Counted from the first letter of the stretch, positions 19,446 through 31,060 are shown. The stretch: 64,000 nucleotides of DNA from Methanococcus vannielii SB (GCF_000017165.1 NC_009634.1:696249-760248); one strand, 5' to 3'. The notes: generated by a model not told the origin, from the letters alone. Numbers and translations: made by a program.

Positions 19446-20372
19446 TTAAAACTTAGACTTTTCTAAAATTTCAAGTTCTTTTAAATAAGTACAAACTTTA
19501 CAAATATCTCTTGAAGAAGCATCGCCACATATTTTACATACTCCAACTTCTTCTGGAACATTTAAATATTCTAAAAGTCTTTCAAAGCCTTTAACTATTG
19601 AATATTTTGCTCCAGGATGATTTTCTTCAAGTTGATCTGTAATTTCAGAAATTTCCGATCTATACGATAAACTTGAATATGGGCAAGGTGCTTTATGATA
19701 TTTTAGTTTTAAAAAATCTGCAAAAAGTAATACTTCATCTTCAGGTATTTTTTCTAAAGGTTTTATACGTTTTACAAATTTAGAATTTTTAGAATCTTTT
19801 CCTAAAACTGCTAGTTTTTTAATGTTTCCTTCAATGTAGTTCATCATGACTGCTTGTGAAATATCGTCTAAGTTATGGCCAATTGCAAGGTAATCGCATT
19901 TTTCAATTATTGCTATTTTATTTAATATTTTTCTTCGAATTACTCCACAAAATGAACACGGGTTCATTGTTAAATTTTTTTCTTTCGCCAATTTAACAAT
20001 TGTATCTAAATCCGTTTCAATATAATCTTTAAAATGAACTACTTTATATTCAATATCATATTCGTTACAAAAATCTATTGCGTTATTAATTCCATCAGTT
20101 CTAAATCCGTCAATTCCTTCATCAACCATTAATCCAATTAATTTTGCATTTGGAATAGGTTTAAAAAATTCACTTAATAGGTGTGCCATTACTAAGCTAT
20201 CTTTTCCACCACTTAATCCAATTCCAATTTTTACGTTGTTTTTAATAATATTTCTTCCAAGGGTTTTTCGAACCTTTTTAGTTATATCGTTTATAAAACA
20301 TTCCTTACAGAAGTGTTTTCCAGAATGTTTTTGATGATATATAGACGGACTTTTACATTTTTTGCATTCCAT
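19446..20372 (-). CDS. ncsA: tRNA 2-thiolation protein NcsA (Ncs6/TtuA family)
   Basis: ATP-pyrophosphatase that thiolates the wobble uridine of tRNA. About 308 residues: an N-terminal zinc-finger CxxC pair (CKKC...CKEC), the PP-loop GIGLSGGKDSLVMAHLL, the catalytic Cys pair in NPCSFCGVIRR, then AIGHNLDD, and a third Cys (CPYSS) that together can hold an Fe-S cluster. A C-terminal zinc finger CKICG...CKVC completes it. I chose the ATG at 20372 rather than the GTG at 20381. It is last in a four-gene run with a MoaD-like carrier, a ferredoxin and the COG1900 protein, so sulfur delivery is the shared theme. Confidence 0.92.
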   Translation of the reverse strand: MECKKCKSPSIYHQKHSGKHFCKECFINDITKKVRKTLGRNIIKNNVKIGIGLSGGKDSLVMAHLLSEFFKPIPNAKLIGLMVDEGIDGFRTDGINNAIDFCNEYDIEYKVVHFKDYIETDLDTIVKLAKEKNLTMNPCSFCGVIRRKILNKIAIIEKCDYLAIGHNLDDISQAVMMNYIEGNIKKLAVLGKDSKNSKFVKRIKPLEKIPEDEVLLFADFLKLKYHKAPCPYSSLSYRSEISEITDQLEENHPGAKYSIVKGFERLLEYLNVPEEVGVCKICGDASSRDICKVCTYLKELEILEKSKF

Positions 20373-20387
20373 ATTAATCACTTGGTC

Positions 20388-20642
20388 TTATCCGCCTGAA
20401 ACTGGAGGATATATCCCAATTTCGGAATCTTTAGTAAGAATATCATTTGCAGAAACTATTTCAAAGTCCTTTGAAACAATTATTTTTCCATTTTTAAATT
20501 CTTCTTTTAAATTAATGTTGTAGTTATCCGATAAAATTTCAATTAAATCGGAAATTTTTAATTTTTCCAAATCCGTAGATATAATAAGCCCATTTCCATG
20601 AATTTCCCTACATTTTGCAAAAAATTTTACTGTAAGTAACAT
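20388..20642 (-). CDS. MoaD/ubiquitin-like small sulfur carrier
   Basis: An 84-residue beta-grasp protein ending in YPPVSGG, the C-terminal Gly-Gly that is adenylated by an E1-like enzyme and then thiocarboxylated. The N-terminal VKFFAKCREIHG and middle LIEILSDNYNINLKEEF fit MoaD/SAMP. It starts 42 bases after the ferredoxin gene and ends 15 bases before ncsA. The position suggests it carries sulfur for tRNA thiolation, as SAMP2 does in haloarchaea. Molybdopterin synthesis is the main alternative. Confidence 0.85.
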   Translation of the reverse strand: MLLTVKFFAKCREIHGNGLIISTDLEKLKISDLIEILSDNYNINLKEEFKNGKIIVSKDFEIVSANDILTKDSEIGIYPPVSGG

Positions 20643-20684
20643 TAAATCACCTGAAAAATTTTAAAAGAATTAAAAAAGTAATTA

Positions 20685-21083
20685 TTAAATTTCAAAGACT
20701 TTAATGGCATTTACAGGGCATACTTTTGCACAGTTTTTACACCCTATACACTCATCTTCATCTAGCAATATTTTATAATCAGAATCAACTGAAAGTGCAC
20801 CAACAGGACAGTGTACTACGCATGAGCCACAATCAATACATAAATTATCGTCTTTTTGAATAATTTTTGGAATGTCTTCTGCTTCCCCGTATTTTTTCAA
20901 AATGGTTATTGCAGAATCAACTTGCAACTCTGAACCGGTTACTTCAAGGATTAAAAATCCCTCCCTTGGTTCCATTTTTGCCTTTAGTATGTTAACCATT
21001 GCACCAGTTTCCAATACAACTAGTGAAACTACAGGTTCACGAACATTATTTCCAGATATCCAGTAAAATACCCTTTTTTTCAA
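20685..21083 (-). CDS. NIL-domain 4Fe-4S ferredoxin (homocysteine pathway, MA1822-like)
   Basis: 132 residues: an N-terminal NIL domain (about 1-72, with the EPVVSLVVLETGAMVNI strand and a ferredoxin-like fold). Two cluster-binding motifs follow, CIDCGSCVVHCPVGAL and CIGCKNCAKVCPVNAI. Its partner gene, 15 bases upstream, is a COG1900 protein. In Methanosarcina the equivalent pair (MA1821/MA1822) is needed to build homocysteine from aspartate semialdehyde and sulfide, with this protein as the likely electron donor. Start is TTG after GGTGATTTAA. Confidence 0.85.
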   Translation of the reverse strand: MKKRVFYWISGNNVREPVVSLVVLETGAMVNILKAKMEPREGFLILEVTGSELQVDSAITILKKYGEAEDIPKIIQKDDNLCIDCGSCVVHCPVGALSVDSDYKILLDEDECIGCKNCAKVCPVNAIKVFEI

Positions 21084-21098
21084 TTAAATCACCAGATT

Positions 21099-22640
21099 TT
21101 AAATTTTATTTAATCCTGTTCTTCCAATAAGTTTTGATATATCTTCTGCAGATACAACTCCTACCACCATATTATTTGAATCAACAATCGGGAGTCCTGA
21201 AATGTTATTTCTACTCATTTTTCTTGCAGCCATGTCTATTGTTTCATCTGGTGTTGCACAAAGTACGCTTTTAGTCATTATTTCAGAAATTGAACCAATA
21301 TCTTGAGCCATTGCCTTTGCTATGTCCCATGAAGTAATTATACCTGAAAGCATTTCTTTTTCATCCACAATCGGTAAGTGATTAATGTTATTTTCAATTA
21401 ATATCCTTGAAGCTTCGGTAATTGACATTTTTATTGTTCCCACAACTGCGGGCCTACTTAATATATCTTTTACAAGCTTCATTTTTGCTTTCATAGGTTT
21501 TGGAGCGTATTTTTCTAACGGTTCAAGCCTTTCAGTTAACATGAATTCCCCATTTAAAATCCAATCCTGAAGTTCTTTTGAAATTTCTCTTGAAACCTTG
21601 TAACTTGAAACTGAAGCAGTTTTAATTGTTTTTTCAACTTTTTTACCCGAAACTTCTACTTCAAGTTTTACTTTTCCAGTTCTTGCTTCGTTATAGTTTA
21701 TAGTTCCAACAGTAGGCCTACTTCTTCTAGGTACTCCATAATCAAGTACTGGAATTTGAATATCTTCATCTTTTATTGCACATGCTTTCGCAATCTCTGC
21801 ATTTAATACTGGAATTGGAACACCTATGCCCATGAAAAGGGTGCATCCATATTTTGGAATTGTTGCCCCCCTTAAATATTTAATATTCATTTCCTTTAAA
21901 TTTCCTTTAACCATCATTGTTCCAAATGCATTGTTTGGGCTATGCTGGGTTCCTGCCCCAATAATGTAACCTTCTGCACCACCCAAAAATATTCTTGTAC
22001 CCATACCCAATGTATTGTACGTTTTTGTTTCCCTATTGTAGTCATTTTGCATAGGATTTAGTTGGCCTGCGCCAGAATAATTTAAATTCCCGTATTCTGG
22101 AAGTAGTGCTCCCATGTAGGTATATAATTTTTCTTCTGTGCTATTTGTAGCGCCATTATATGACTGATAGCAGTTTCTTGGATTTATTAAGATTGCTTGA
22201 TTTAAGTCATCAATCGTTATAGTTGTTGCTACTTTTTTTCGAGGATAGCAGTCAGTAGTATATCCTTCCGCAACCAATTCAACTTCTTTTCCTGCAACAA
22301 GGTCTTCAAGAACGTGTGCTCCACCATAGGCTATGTCTATATCATCGTCAGAATTTACTTGGGTTGCCCCCATATATGCATCAACTGCAGCAACCCCAGA
22401 ATACGCTTCAACCCCATTTATAAGTGTTCGATACATTTTTATCGGAGGATCTGAATGTCCAAAGTTTAAAAATGCCCCGCTAGAACACATTGCACCAAAT
22501 GTCCCAGTAGTTACCACATCAACTTCCAATGCTGCTTTTTCCGCACCTAGTTCATCTACGATGCTTATCATCTCTTCTGCAGTTACAACTACTGCATTAT
22601 TATTTCTTATTTTCTCGTTAATTTCAAAAACAGTCTTCAA
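21099..22640 (-). CDS. COG1900 (DUF39) homocysteine biosynthesis protein with CBS pair
   Basis: 513-residue protein whose first 370 residues are DUF39/COG1900, with conserved Cys segments GAMCSSGAFLNFGHSDPP, TTDCYPRKK and NPRNCYQSYNGA. The last about 125 residues are a CBS-domain pair (LIENNINHLPIVDE; MSRNNISGLPIVDS) that usually binds an adenine nucleotide. The family inserts sulfur into aspartate semialdehyde to give homocysteine in methanogens that lack the standard route. The CBS pair suggests control by AMP, ATP or SAM. It is the first gene of the sulfur run and starts TTG with GGTTGAT upstream, divergent from the RNA polymerase operon. Confidence 0.85.
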   Translation of the reverse strand: MKTVFEINEKIRNNNAVVVTAEEMISIVDELGAEKAALEVDVVTTGTFGAMCSSGAFLNFGHSDPPIKMYRTLINGVEAYSGVAAVDAYMGATQVNSDDDIDIAYGGAHVLEDLVAGKEVELVAEGYTTDCYPRKKVATTITIDDLNQAILINPRNCYQSYNGATNSTEEKLYTYMGALLPEYGNLNYSGAGQLNPMQNDYNRETKTYNTLGMGTRIFLGGAEGYIIGAGTQHSPNNAFGTMMVKGNLKEMNIKYLRGATIPKYGCTLFMGIGVPIPVLNAEIAKACAIKDEDIQIPVLDYGVPRRSRPTVGTINYNEARTGKVKLEVEVSGKKVEKTIKTASVSSYKVSREISKELQDWILNGEFMLTERLEPLEKYAPKPMKAKMKLVKDILSRPAVVGTIKMSITEASRILIENNINHLPIVDEKEMLSGIITSWDIAKAMAQDIGSISEIMTKSVLCATPDETIDMAARKMSRNNISGLPIVDSNNMVVGVVSAEDISKLIGRTGLNKI

Positions 22641-22795
22641 AATATCAACCTTAACTTAGTATATACTGAAAGCAGGATTATTTATTGAATATATCATGAA
22701 TGATTATTTATATGATTTAAAACTCATAATTAGTTCGGTAATTTATATATATCATATTATTTAACTATATCATATATTGTTAATACATACTCATT

Positions 22796-22810
22796 CGAAA
22801 AGTATATATA
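22796..22810 (+). promoter_or_regulatory. Strong BRE/TATA promoter of the RNA polymerase operon
   Basis: CGAAAAGTATATATA is a near-consensus BRE plus TATA box. It lies about 103 bases before the rpoH start, so transcription should begin near 22834-22836 with a leader of about 78 bases. The 270-base spacer also carries several ATATATCAT-like tracts that may serve the divergent COG1900 operon. Confidence 0.7.
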
Positions 22811-22912
22811 GACAGTAAACAATAAATAGTAGTTACCACTATTTTTCATGATACTAATATTATCGGTATAAAATTATTTTTATAACTATTTTAAACAAAA
22901 GGAGGCCAAATT

Positions 22913-23149
22913 GTGAAAGTATCCTCACATGAAATGGTTCCGGAACATGAAATTATCCCAGGAGACGAGATTCCCTTTTTACTCGAAAAGTACGGTATAA
23001 AAATACAACAATTTCCAAAGTTATTGATTAGTGACCCGCTGGTTATTGAAGTCGGTGCAAAAGTTGGAGACATTGTAAAAATAACTCGAAAGAGTCAGAC
23101 TGCAGGCGAAACAGTTTACTTTAGATTAGTTGTATCCAATTCAGTTTAG
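22913..23149 (+). CDS. rpoH: RNA polymerase subunit H (Rpo5)
   Basis: 78-residue archaeal counterpart of the C-terminal domain of eukaryotic Rpb5. It has the typical [20 protein letters not shown] opening, the [11 protein letters not shown]-like segment ([17 protein letters not shown]) and a [22 protein letters not shown] ending. The start is GTG at 22913, eight bases after AAAGGAGG. As in other methanogens it heads the rpoH-B''-B'-A'-A'' operon. Confidence 0.97.
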   Translation: MKVSSHEMVPEHEIIPGDEIPFLLEKYGIKIQQFPKLLISDPLVIEVGAKVGDIVKITRKSQTAGETVYFRLVVSNSV

Positions 23150-23235
23150 TATTACCATAATTTATATTAAAAATATTTTTTCAAAATCAATCTTTATCAT
23201 ATAGTACCTTATCTAAAAACGTAAGGGGTAAAACC

Positions 23236-24735
23236 ATGGAGTCCCGTGTTATTGTAGATGCATTTTTTAGAGAAAACAGTCTGGTTAAACACCATATTGA
23301 TTCTTATGACGATTTTGTTGAAAACAAGATTCAAGGAATCATTGATGAGGTAACTGGCGTTGAAACGGAAATCAAAGGAGGTTATAAGGTATCCTTTGGA
23401 AAAGTAAGGGTAACTAAACCCATAAATAAAGAAGCAGATGGTTCAGTAAAAGAAATAACGCCAATGGAAGCAAGAATTAGAAATCTTGCATACTCTGCGC
23501 CCCTCTACCTTGAAATGATACCTTTAATTGGTGAAGGTGATGAAGAAAAAACACTTTCACCAATTGAAGTTTATATTGGAGAACTTCCAGTAATGCTCGG
23601 TGCAAAAATCTGTCATCTCTCTGGAAAAAGCGAAGAGGACATGATTAACTATGGTGAAGATCCAAAAGACCCATTAGGTTATTTTATTGTTAATGGTTCA
23701 GAAAAAGCTGTTGTTGCCCAGGAAGATTTGATTCCAAACAGAATCCTCTGTGAAAAGGTTGAAAAAAACAACAAAATTGTTGATATTGCAAAAGTATTTT
23801 CAACTAGACATGGGTTTAGGGCGTTATGTACTGTTGAAAGAAGTCCAGATGGACTTTTAAACGTATCTTTCCCAGGTATGCCAAGCACTATTCCGTTAGT
23901 TATACTAATGAGGGCACTTGGTGCGGAATCTGACCGGGAAATTATGGAATTAATTTCAGACGAGCCTACTGTAGTCATGCAGTTAGTTGCAAACTTACAG
24001 GAAGCTAGAGAAGAACATGGGATAAACACAACTGAAGATGCACTTGAACATATCGGAAAAAGAGTTGCTCCAGGACAGCCAAAAGAATACAAATTAAAAA
24101 GAGCTGAAACAATTCTATGTAATTATTTGTTGCCACATATGGGAATTGAATCTGAAAAATTAGGTGCTAAATGTAAATACCTTGGAAGAATGGCTAAAAA
24201 TTCAATAGAACTTTATTTAGGTTCAAGAGTTGAAGACGATAAAGATCATTATGCAAACAAGAGATTGAAATTAGCAGGAGACTTGATGGAAGACTTATTT
24301 AGACATTCATTCAACCAGTTAATTAAAGATATTAAATACCAGCTTGAAAGACAGGCAATAAGAAATAAAGAACCTTCTATTCAAGCGGCAGTTAGAAGCG
24401 ATGTGTTAACTGAAAGAATGAGACATGCAATGGCTACAGGAAACTGGGTAGGTGGAAGAACAGGGGTATCCCAGCTTCTTGATAGGACTAGTTATCTTGC
24501 AACAGTATCCCAATTGAGAAGAGTTGTATCACCACTATCCCGATCACAACCTCACTTCGAAGCAAGAGACTTGCACGCAACTCAATGGGGTAAAATTTGC
24601 CCATCAGAAACACCGGAAGGTCCAAACTGTGGTCTGGTTAAAAATCTTGCGGTAATGTGTAAAGTAACTACTGATGAAGAAGATGAAGGTATTATTCAAT
24701 TAATAAAAGAAATTGGACTTTCAAAAGACATTTAA
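23236..24735 (+). CDS. rpoB2: RNA polymerase subunit B'' (Rpo2N)
   Basis: N-terminal half of the second largest RNA polymerase subunit, 499 residues. Recognisable blocks are [16 protein letters not shown], the [22 protein letters not shown] fork region, [34 protein letters not shown], and the C-terminal [25 protein letters not shown]. The subunit is split into B'' and B' as in other methanogens; the split is natural, not a frameshift. ATG after AAGGGGT. A 43-base gap separates it from rpoB'. Confidence 0.97.
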   Translation: MESRVIVDAFFRENSLVKHHIDSYDDFVENKIQGIIDEVTGVETEIKGGYKVSFGKVRVTKPINKEADGSVKEITPMEARIRNLAYSAPLYLEMIPLIGEGDEEKTLSPIEVYIGELPVMLGAKICHLSGKSEEDMINYGEDPKDPLGYFIVNGSEKAVVAQEDLIPNRILCEKVEKNNKIVDIAKVFSTRHGFRALCTVERSPDGLLNVSFPGMPSTIPLVILMRALGAESDREIMELISDEPTVVMQLVANLQEAREEHGINTTEDALEHIGKRVAPGQPKEYKLKRAETILCNYLLPHMGIESEKLGAKCKYLGRMAKNSIELYLGSRVEDDKDHYANKRLKLAGDLMEDLFRHSFNQLIKDIKYQLERQAIRNKEPSIQAAVRSDVLTERMRHAMATGNWVGGRTGVSQLLDRTSYLATVSQLRRVVSPLSRSQPHFEARDLHATQWGKICPSETPEGPNCGLVKNLAVMCKVTTDEEDEGIIQLIKEIGLSKDI

Positions 24736-24778
24736 ATCCCTATTAAAGATTCAGTCACTTAAGAAGAAGGTGGATACC

Positions 24779-26614
24779 TTGGAAAAACAGGCAAACGTTT
24801 ACGTCAATGGGAAATTGATAGATACTTCAAAAGACCCTGAAAACCTCGTTAAATCATTAAGGATACAGAGAAGAAGCGGAAAATTATCTCCAAACACATC
24901 TATTTCATTTAATGAAGAAAGTAACGATATTCATATATCAACCGATGGCGGTAGGGCTGTAAGGCCGCTAGTGGTAGTTGAAAACGGGTTTTCAAAATTA
25001 ACAAACGAACTTTTAGAAAAAGTTAATAATAATGAACTTACTTTTGAATACCTTGTAAAAACGGGCGTTATTGAGTTTTTAGATGCTGAAGAAGAAGAAA
25101 ACGCAAGAATTGCAATGTACAATGACGAAATTACTTTTGAAAATACGCATGTTGAAATTGACCCACTTGTAATTTTAGGTATCGGTGCAGGTGTTGCACC
25201 TTATCCTGAACATAACTCAGCCCCAAGGATTACGATGGCTGCTGCAATGGGTAAACAATCATTAGGAATTCCAATGGCGAATATAAAGTGGAGAATGGAT
25301 ACAAGGGGACATCTACTTCACTACCCTCAAGTTCCATTGGTTAGAACAAAACACCAGGAAATATTAGGATTTGATAAAAGGCCTGCGGGACAAAATTTCG
25401 TTGTAGCAGTTATGAGTTACGAAGGATACAACATGGAAGATGCATTCGTAATTAATAAAGCATCTCTTGAAAGGGGCCTTGGAAGGAGTACATTTTTTAG
25501 AAGTTATGAAAGCTTTGAAAAAAGATACCCTGGTGGACAACTTGATAAATTCGAAGTTCCTGAAAAGGGCGTTAGGGGATATAGGGCTGAAGAAGCATAC
25601 CGAAATTTGGGAGATGATGGTTTAATAGACTTAGAATCTGAAGTAAGGTCTGGAGATGTAATATTGGGAAAAACTTCACCTCCAAGGTTTTTAGAAGAAC
25701 AAGAAATAACCCTTCAAACAAAATCACAGAGAAGAGACACATCCGTTACAATTAGACACGGTGAAGAAGGAGTAGTTGACCTCGTAATTTTAAGTGAAAC
25801 TAAGGAAGGAAATAGACTTGGAAAAGTTAGAGTTAGAGATTTAAGAGTTCCCGAATTTGGAGATAAATTTGCTTCAAGACACGGACAAAAAGGAGTTATA
25901 GGGCTCGTTGTACCCCAGGAAGATTTACCATTTACCGAAGATGGAGTAATTCCTGATTTAATTATTAACCCACACGCAATTCCCTCAAGAATGACTATTG
26001 GACAGGTTCTTGAAATGATTGGCGGTAAAGTTGGTTCATTAGAATGTAGACGAGTTGACGGAACTATATTCAGTGGTGAAGGAGAATGGGCTCTAAGACA
26101 TGCTCTTGAAAACTACGGGTTTACACATAGTGGTAAAGAAACTATGTATGATGGAAAAACAGGCCGAAAATTAGAATGTGAAATATTTGTTGGAGTTGCA
26201 TATTACCAAAAACTACACCACCTTGTTGCAGGGAAAATCCACGCAAGAAGTAGGGGCCCAATTCAAGTCCTTACACGGCAACCTACTGAAGGTAGAGCTA
26301 GGGAAGGAGGTCTCAGGTTTGGAGAAATGGAGAGAGACGTTCTTGTTGCCCACGGTGCTGCACTACTACTTAAAGAAAGATTACTCGATGAATCAGACCC
26401 GCATGAAGATTATGTATGTGCAAAGTGTGGTGAAATCGCAATCTTTGATTACAAAAGAGGCATGAAATTCTGTCCAGTATGTGGCGAATCAGAAGACATT
26501 CAGGATAATAGAAAAATTCCGCCTGTAAAAATTGCTTATGCATTCAAATTACTATTGGATGAACTTAAGAGTATGGGAATCGATCCAAAATTAAAATTAA
26601 AAGATAGAGCATAA
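24779..26614 (+). CDS. rpoB1: RNA polymerase subunit B' (Rpo2C)
   Basis: C-terminal half of the second largest subunit, about 611 residues. It contains [26 protein letters not shown], with the catalytic-region residues, then [24 protein letters not shown] and a C-terminal zinc ribbon CAKCG...CPVCG. I place the start at the TTG at 24779, six bases after GGTGGA, giving [11 protein letters not shown]. The longer frame from 24713 would overlap the end of rpoB'' and adds 22 residues unlike the family. Confidence 0.96.
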   Translation: MEKQANVYVNGKLIDTSKDPENLVKSLRIQRRSGKLSPNTSISFNEESNDIHISTDGGRAVRPLVVVENGFSKLTNELLEKVNNNELTFEYLVKTGVIEFLDAEEEENARIAMYNDEITFENTHVEIDPLVILGIGAGVAPYPEHNSAPRITMAAAMGKQSLGIPMANIKWRMDTRGHLLHYPQVPLVRTKHQEILGFDKRPAGQNFVVAVMSYEGYNMEDAFVINKASLERGLGRSTFFRSYESFEKRYPGGQLDKFEVPEKGVRGYRAEEAYRNLGDDGLIDLESEVRSGDVILGKTSPPRFLEEQEITLQTKSQRRDTSVTIRHGEEGVVDLVILSETKEGNRLGKVRVRDLRVPEFGDKFASRHGQKGVIGLVVPQEDLPFTEDGVIPDLIINPHAIPSRMTIGQVLEMIGGKVGSLECRRVDGTIFSGEGEWALRHALENYGFTHSGKETMYDGKTGRKLECEIFVGVAYYQKLHHLVAGKIHARSRGPIQVLTRQPTEGRAREGGLRFGEMERDVLVAHGAALLLKERLLDESDPHEDYVCAKCGEIAIFDYKRGMKFCPVCGESEDIQDNRKIPPVKIAYAFKLLLDELKSMGIDPKLKLKDRA

Positions 26615-26671
26615 CTTAAATTAATTTTTTTTATTATTAACAGAATTTAAAGACCACAAACGGTGAAATAC

Positions 26672-29341
26672 ATGGATAGATTTGATGTTCCAAAGGAAAT
26701 CGGAGATATTACATTTGGATTGCTCTCTCCAGAACAGATAAGGACAATGTCTGTTGCAAAAATCGTTACAGCAGATACTTATGATGACGATGGATATCCA
26801 ATTGATGGCGGACTAATGGATACAAGATTAGGTGTTATTGACCCAGGTTTAGTTTGTAAAAGTTGTAGTGGGAGAGTTGGAACGTGTCCAGGGCATTTTG
26901 GACATATTGAGCTTTCAAAATCAGTTATTCATATTGGTTTTGCAAAAGATATTTATAAACTTTTAAAAGCAGTTTGTCCACACTGCGGTAAAGTTACGGT
27001 TACCGAAATAAAACGGGATGAATATTTAGAAAAAATGCTAAAACTTGAAGAAGACGGTGGAGACCCATGGACTCTTTCCGATGACCTGCTAAAAGAAGCT
27101 GCAAAAAGTAGTGTTTGCCCTTCCTGCGGTGAAGTAAAATATGATATAAAATATGACAAACCAACTACCTACCACCAGTTAGACGGTAAATCACAAAAAC
27201 AGCTTACATCATCAGAAGTAAGGGAAATTTTAGAAAAAATTCCAAATGAAGACTGTAAACTTCTTGGAATAAATTCAAGAGTTGCAAGACCTGAATACAT
27301 GGTTTTAACTGTACTTCCAGTCCCCCCGGTAACGGTTAGGCCCTCTATAACGCTAGAAAGTGGTGAAAGAAGTGAAGATGATTTAACCCACAAGTTAGTT
27401 GATATCATTAGAATTAACCAGCGTTTAGAAGAAAACATCAACGGTGGTGCTCCAAACTTAATTATTGAAGACTTATGGGATCTTTTACAGTACCACATAA
27501 ATACGTACTTTGATAACGAAGCACCAGGTATCCCTCCAGCAAGGCACAGAAGTGGAAGGCCACTTAGAACTCTTGCTCAAAGATTAAAAGGAAAAGAAGG
27601 AAGATTTAGACACAATTTAGCTGGTAAAAGGGTAAACTTTTCAGCTAGAACTGTTATTTCACCAGACCCAAGACTTAGTATTAATGAAGTTGGAATTCCA
27701 GAATTAATTGCAAAAGAACTAACGGTTCCAGAAAAGGTTACGCCATATAACATTGAAAGAATCAGAAAATTAATTGAAAATGGTTCTGATAAACATCCTG
27801 GTGTAAACTACGTAATTAAGAAAGTTAAAACTAAAGATGGTAAAGAAGAAGAATATAAGATTAAAATTACTGACACCAACAAAAAAATGTGGGTAGAAAA
27901 TATTGTTGATGGAATGGTCGTTGAAAGACATTTGGGGGATGGTGACGTCGTTTTATATAACCGACAGCCATCTTTACACAGGATGTCTATCATGGCACAC
28001 AAAGTAAAAGTTCTCCCATATAGGACTTTTAGGCACAACCTTTGTGTATGTCCGCCATATAACGCAGACTTTGACGGTGACGAAATGAACGTTCACGTTC
28101 CACAGTCTGAGGAAGCAAGAGCGGAAGCTGAAACACTAATGCTTGTTGAAAAACATATTATTTCCCCAAGATACGGTGGACCAATTATCGGTGCAATTCA
28201 CGACTTCGTTTCGGGAGCATATGTTCTTACAAGTTCGAATTTTATAAAAGATGAAGCATTAACTCTTCTTAAAAGTTCAGGATTTGGTTCAGAACTTGGA
28301 GAGCCGGACTTTGTTGAAAATGGAATAGAATACTACAGCGGAAAATCATTATTTAGTAAAACTCTTCCAAAAGGACTAAATTTACAGTACAAAGCTAAAG
28401 TCTGTAAAAAGTGTGTTCAATGTAAAAGGGAAGAATGTGAAAACGATGCGTTTGTTATTATTAGAAATGGCAGACTAGTTCAAGGAGTAATCGATAAAAA
28501 CGGTTTTGGTGCGGAAACAGGTGTCGTTTTAAACACAATCGTTAAAGACTTTGGTTCAGAAGATGCAAGAACATTCCTTGATTCAGCAACGAAAATGTCA
28601 GTAAAATCGATGATGTTAAGGGGATTTACAACCGGGATTGACGATGAAGATATTCCTTCTGAAGCTATTCAAGAAATTCAAGATTTATTGGACAAAGCAG
28701 AAAGTGACGTTCAGGAAATCGTTGAAAGATATGAAGGTGGAACGCTAGATCCACTTCCAGGAAGAGGCATTGAAGAATCAAGGGAAGCCTACATCATGCA
28801 AATTCTTGGTAAGGCAAGAGACGATACAGGTAAAGTTGCAGAAAAATACTTAAGTAAAGAAAATCATGCTGCCTTGATGGCAAGAACCGGTGCAAGAGGG
28901 TCTCTTCTTAACATTACTATGATGGCCGCAAGTGTCGGTCAGCAGTCTGTTAGAGGGGGCAGGGTATTTAGAGGATACCGTGGAAGGACGCTCCCCCACT
29001 TTGGAGAGGGAAGTTTAGATGCAAAATCACACGGGTTTGTTAGAAGTTGCTATAAAAAAGGATTAGCGCCTACAGAATACTTTTTCCACGCAATGGGTGG
29101 TAGAGAAGGTTTAGTTGACCAAGCAGTAAGAACTGCACAGTCAGGTTACATGCAGAGAAGGCTTGTAAATGCATTACAGGATATAAAAGCAGAATATGAT
29201 GGTACTGTAAGGGATTCACGAGGAATTATTGTTCAATTTAATTACGGGGAAGATTTAGTAGATCCTTCAAAAGCAGACCACGGAAAAGGCGTAGATTTAG
29301 ATAAAGTATTTACAAAAGTCATTTCAAAATATGAAAATTAA
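26672..29341 (+). CDS. rpoA1: RNA polymerase subunit A' (Rpo1N)
   Basis: N-terminal two-thirds of the largest subunit, 889 residues, holding the active-site motif YNADFDGDEMNVHVPQ whose Asp residues bind the catalytic magnesium. Zinc-binding CKSCSGRVGTCPGHFGHIEL and CPHCG...CPSCG lie near the N-terminus. Also seen are GKRVNFSARTVISPDPRLSINEVG and the bridge-helix region GREGLVDQAVRTAQSGYMQRRLV. The ATG at 26672 is five bases after GGTGA. No intein interrupts the active-site motif. Confidence 0.97.
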   Translation: MDRFDVPKEIGDITFGLLSPEQIRTMSVAKIVTADTYDDDGYPIDGGLMDTRLGVIDPGLVCKSCSGRVGTCPGHFGHIELSKSVIHIGFAKDIYKLLKAVCPHCGKVTVTEIKRDEYLEKMLKLEEDGGDPWTLSDDLLKEAAKSSVCPSCGEVKYDIKYDKPTTYHQLDGKSQKQLTSSEVREILEKIPNEDCKLLGINSRVARPEYMVLTVLPVPPVTVRPSITLESGERSEDDLTHKLVDIIRINQRLEENINGGAPNLIIEDLWDLLQYHINTYFDNEAPGIPPARHRSGRPLRTLAQRLKGKEGRFRHNLAGKRVNFSARTVISPDPRLSINEVGIPELIAKELTVPEKVTPYNIERIRKLIENGSDKHPGVNYVIKKVKTKDGKEEEYKIKITDTNKKMWVENIVDGMVVERHLGDGDVVLYNRQPSLHRMSIMAHKVKVLPYRTFRHNLCVCPPYNADFDGDEMNVHVPQSEEARAEAETLMLVEKHIISPRYGGPIIGAIHDFVSGAYVLTSSNFIKDEALTLLKSSGFGSELGEPDFVENGIEYYSGKSLFSKTLPKGLNLQYKAKVCKKCVQCKREECENDAFVIIRNGRLVQGVIDKNGFGAETGVVLNTIVKDFGSEDARTFLDSATKMSVKSMMLRGFTTGIDDEDIPSEAIQEIQDLLDKAESDVQEIVERYEGGTLDPLPGRGIEESREAYIMQILGKARDDTGKVAEKYLSKENHAALMARTGARGSLLNITMMAASVGQQSVRGGRVFRGYRGRTLPHFGEGSLDAKSHGFVRSCYKKGLAPTEYFFHAMGGREGLVDQAVRTAQSGYMQRRLVNALQDIKAEYDGTVRDSRGIIVQFNYGEDLVDPSKADHGKGVDLDKVFTKVISKYEN

Positions 29342-29363
29342 CAATTTTCAATTTCTTAAATAA

Positions 29364-30545
<1,182 letters not shown>

Positions 30546-30580
30546 TTTATAACTTATAAGTTATAAAATTTGCTTTTTTT
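30546..30580 (+). terminator. Hairpin plus U-tract terminator after rpoA2
   Basis: A perfect 22-base palindrome (30546-30567, centred on ACTTATAAGT) begins right after the rpoA2 stop and is followed within 5 bases by a run of eight T (30573-30580). This is a good candidate for intrinsic or U-tract-guided ending of the polymerase transcript. The stem is nearly all A-U, so the U tract is probably the main signal. Confidence 0.65.
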
Positions 30581-30642
30581 TATTTATTTTTGAAAAATCC
30601 CTAATTTTAGTCAAATACTCTTTTTTTTGAATAATAACTATG

Positions 30643-30657
30643 CAAAAGTATAAAAAT
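30643..30657 (+). promoter_or_regulatory. BRE/TATA promoter of the L30e-NusA-S12-S7 genes
   Basis: CAAAAGTATAAAAAT is a good BRE/TATA match about 104-118 bases before the L30e start. With the preceding terminator it suggests that the ribosomal/translation genes have their own promoter, although read-through from rpo is likely in part. Confidence 0.55.
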
Positions 30658-30760
30658 AACATCTAACTATTAACTTACTCGTATATTCATGAGGACATAA
30701 ATTTTCCAAAATACATAAGGGAAAAACCCTCTGGAGAATATAATGAGAAGGAGGTATAGC

Positions 30761-31060
30761 ATGGACATAAACAGAGCTATAAGAGTAGCAGTAGATACTG
30801 GAAACGTAGTCTTAGGTACAAAGCAGGCTATAAAAAACATAAAACACGGCGAAGGTAAACTCGTTATCATTGCTGGTAACTGTGCAAAAGATGTAAAAGA
30901 AGACATTTTTTACTACACAAAGCTTTCAGAAACTCCGGTTTACACCCATCAGGTAACATCAATTGAACTTGGTGCAATTTGTGGAAAACCATTTCCAGTT
31001 TCGGCATTGTTGGTTTTAGAACCAGGAAACTCGGCTATTTTGAACATTAACAACGAATAA
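30761..31060 (+). CDS. rpl30e: Ribosomal protein L30e
   Basis: 99-residue RNA-binding protein of the L7Ae/L30e fold. It starts [19 protein letters not shown], followed by [19 protein letters not shown] and [20 protein letters not shown], the standard family core. The ATG at 30761 is four bases after GGAGGTAT; a longer frame from 30743 would run through this binding site. It leads the L30e-NusA-S12-S7 group known from M. vannielii and other methanogens. Confidence 0.96.
   Translation: MDINRAIRVAVDTGNVVLGTKQAIKNIKHGEGKLVIIAGNCAKDVKEDIFYYTKLSETPVYTHQVTSIELGAICGKPFPVSALLVLEPGNSAILNINNE

Noticed and set aside
24713-24781. N-terminal extension of rpoB' overlapping rpoB''
   Set aside because: The GGTGG site and family similarity place the start at TTG 24779; the extra 22 residues are not family-like.
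23236-26614. Frameshift splitting rpoB
   Set aside because: B''/B' and A'/A'' are natural splits in methanogen RNA polymerase.
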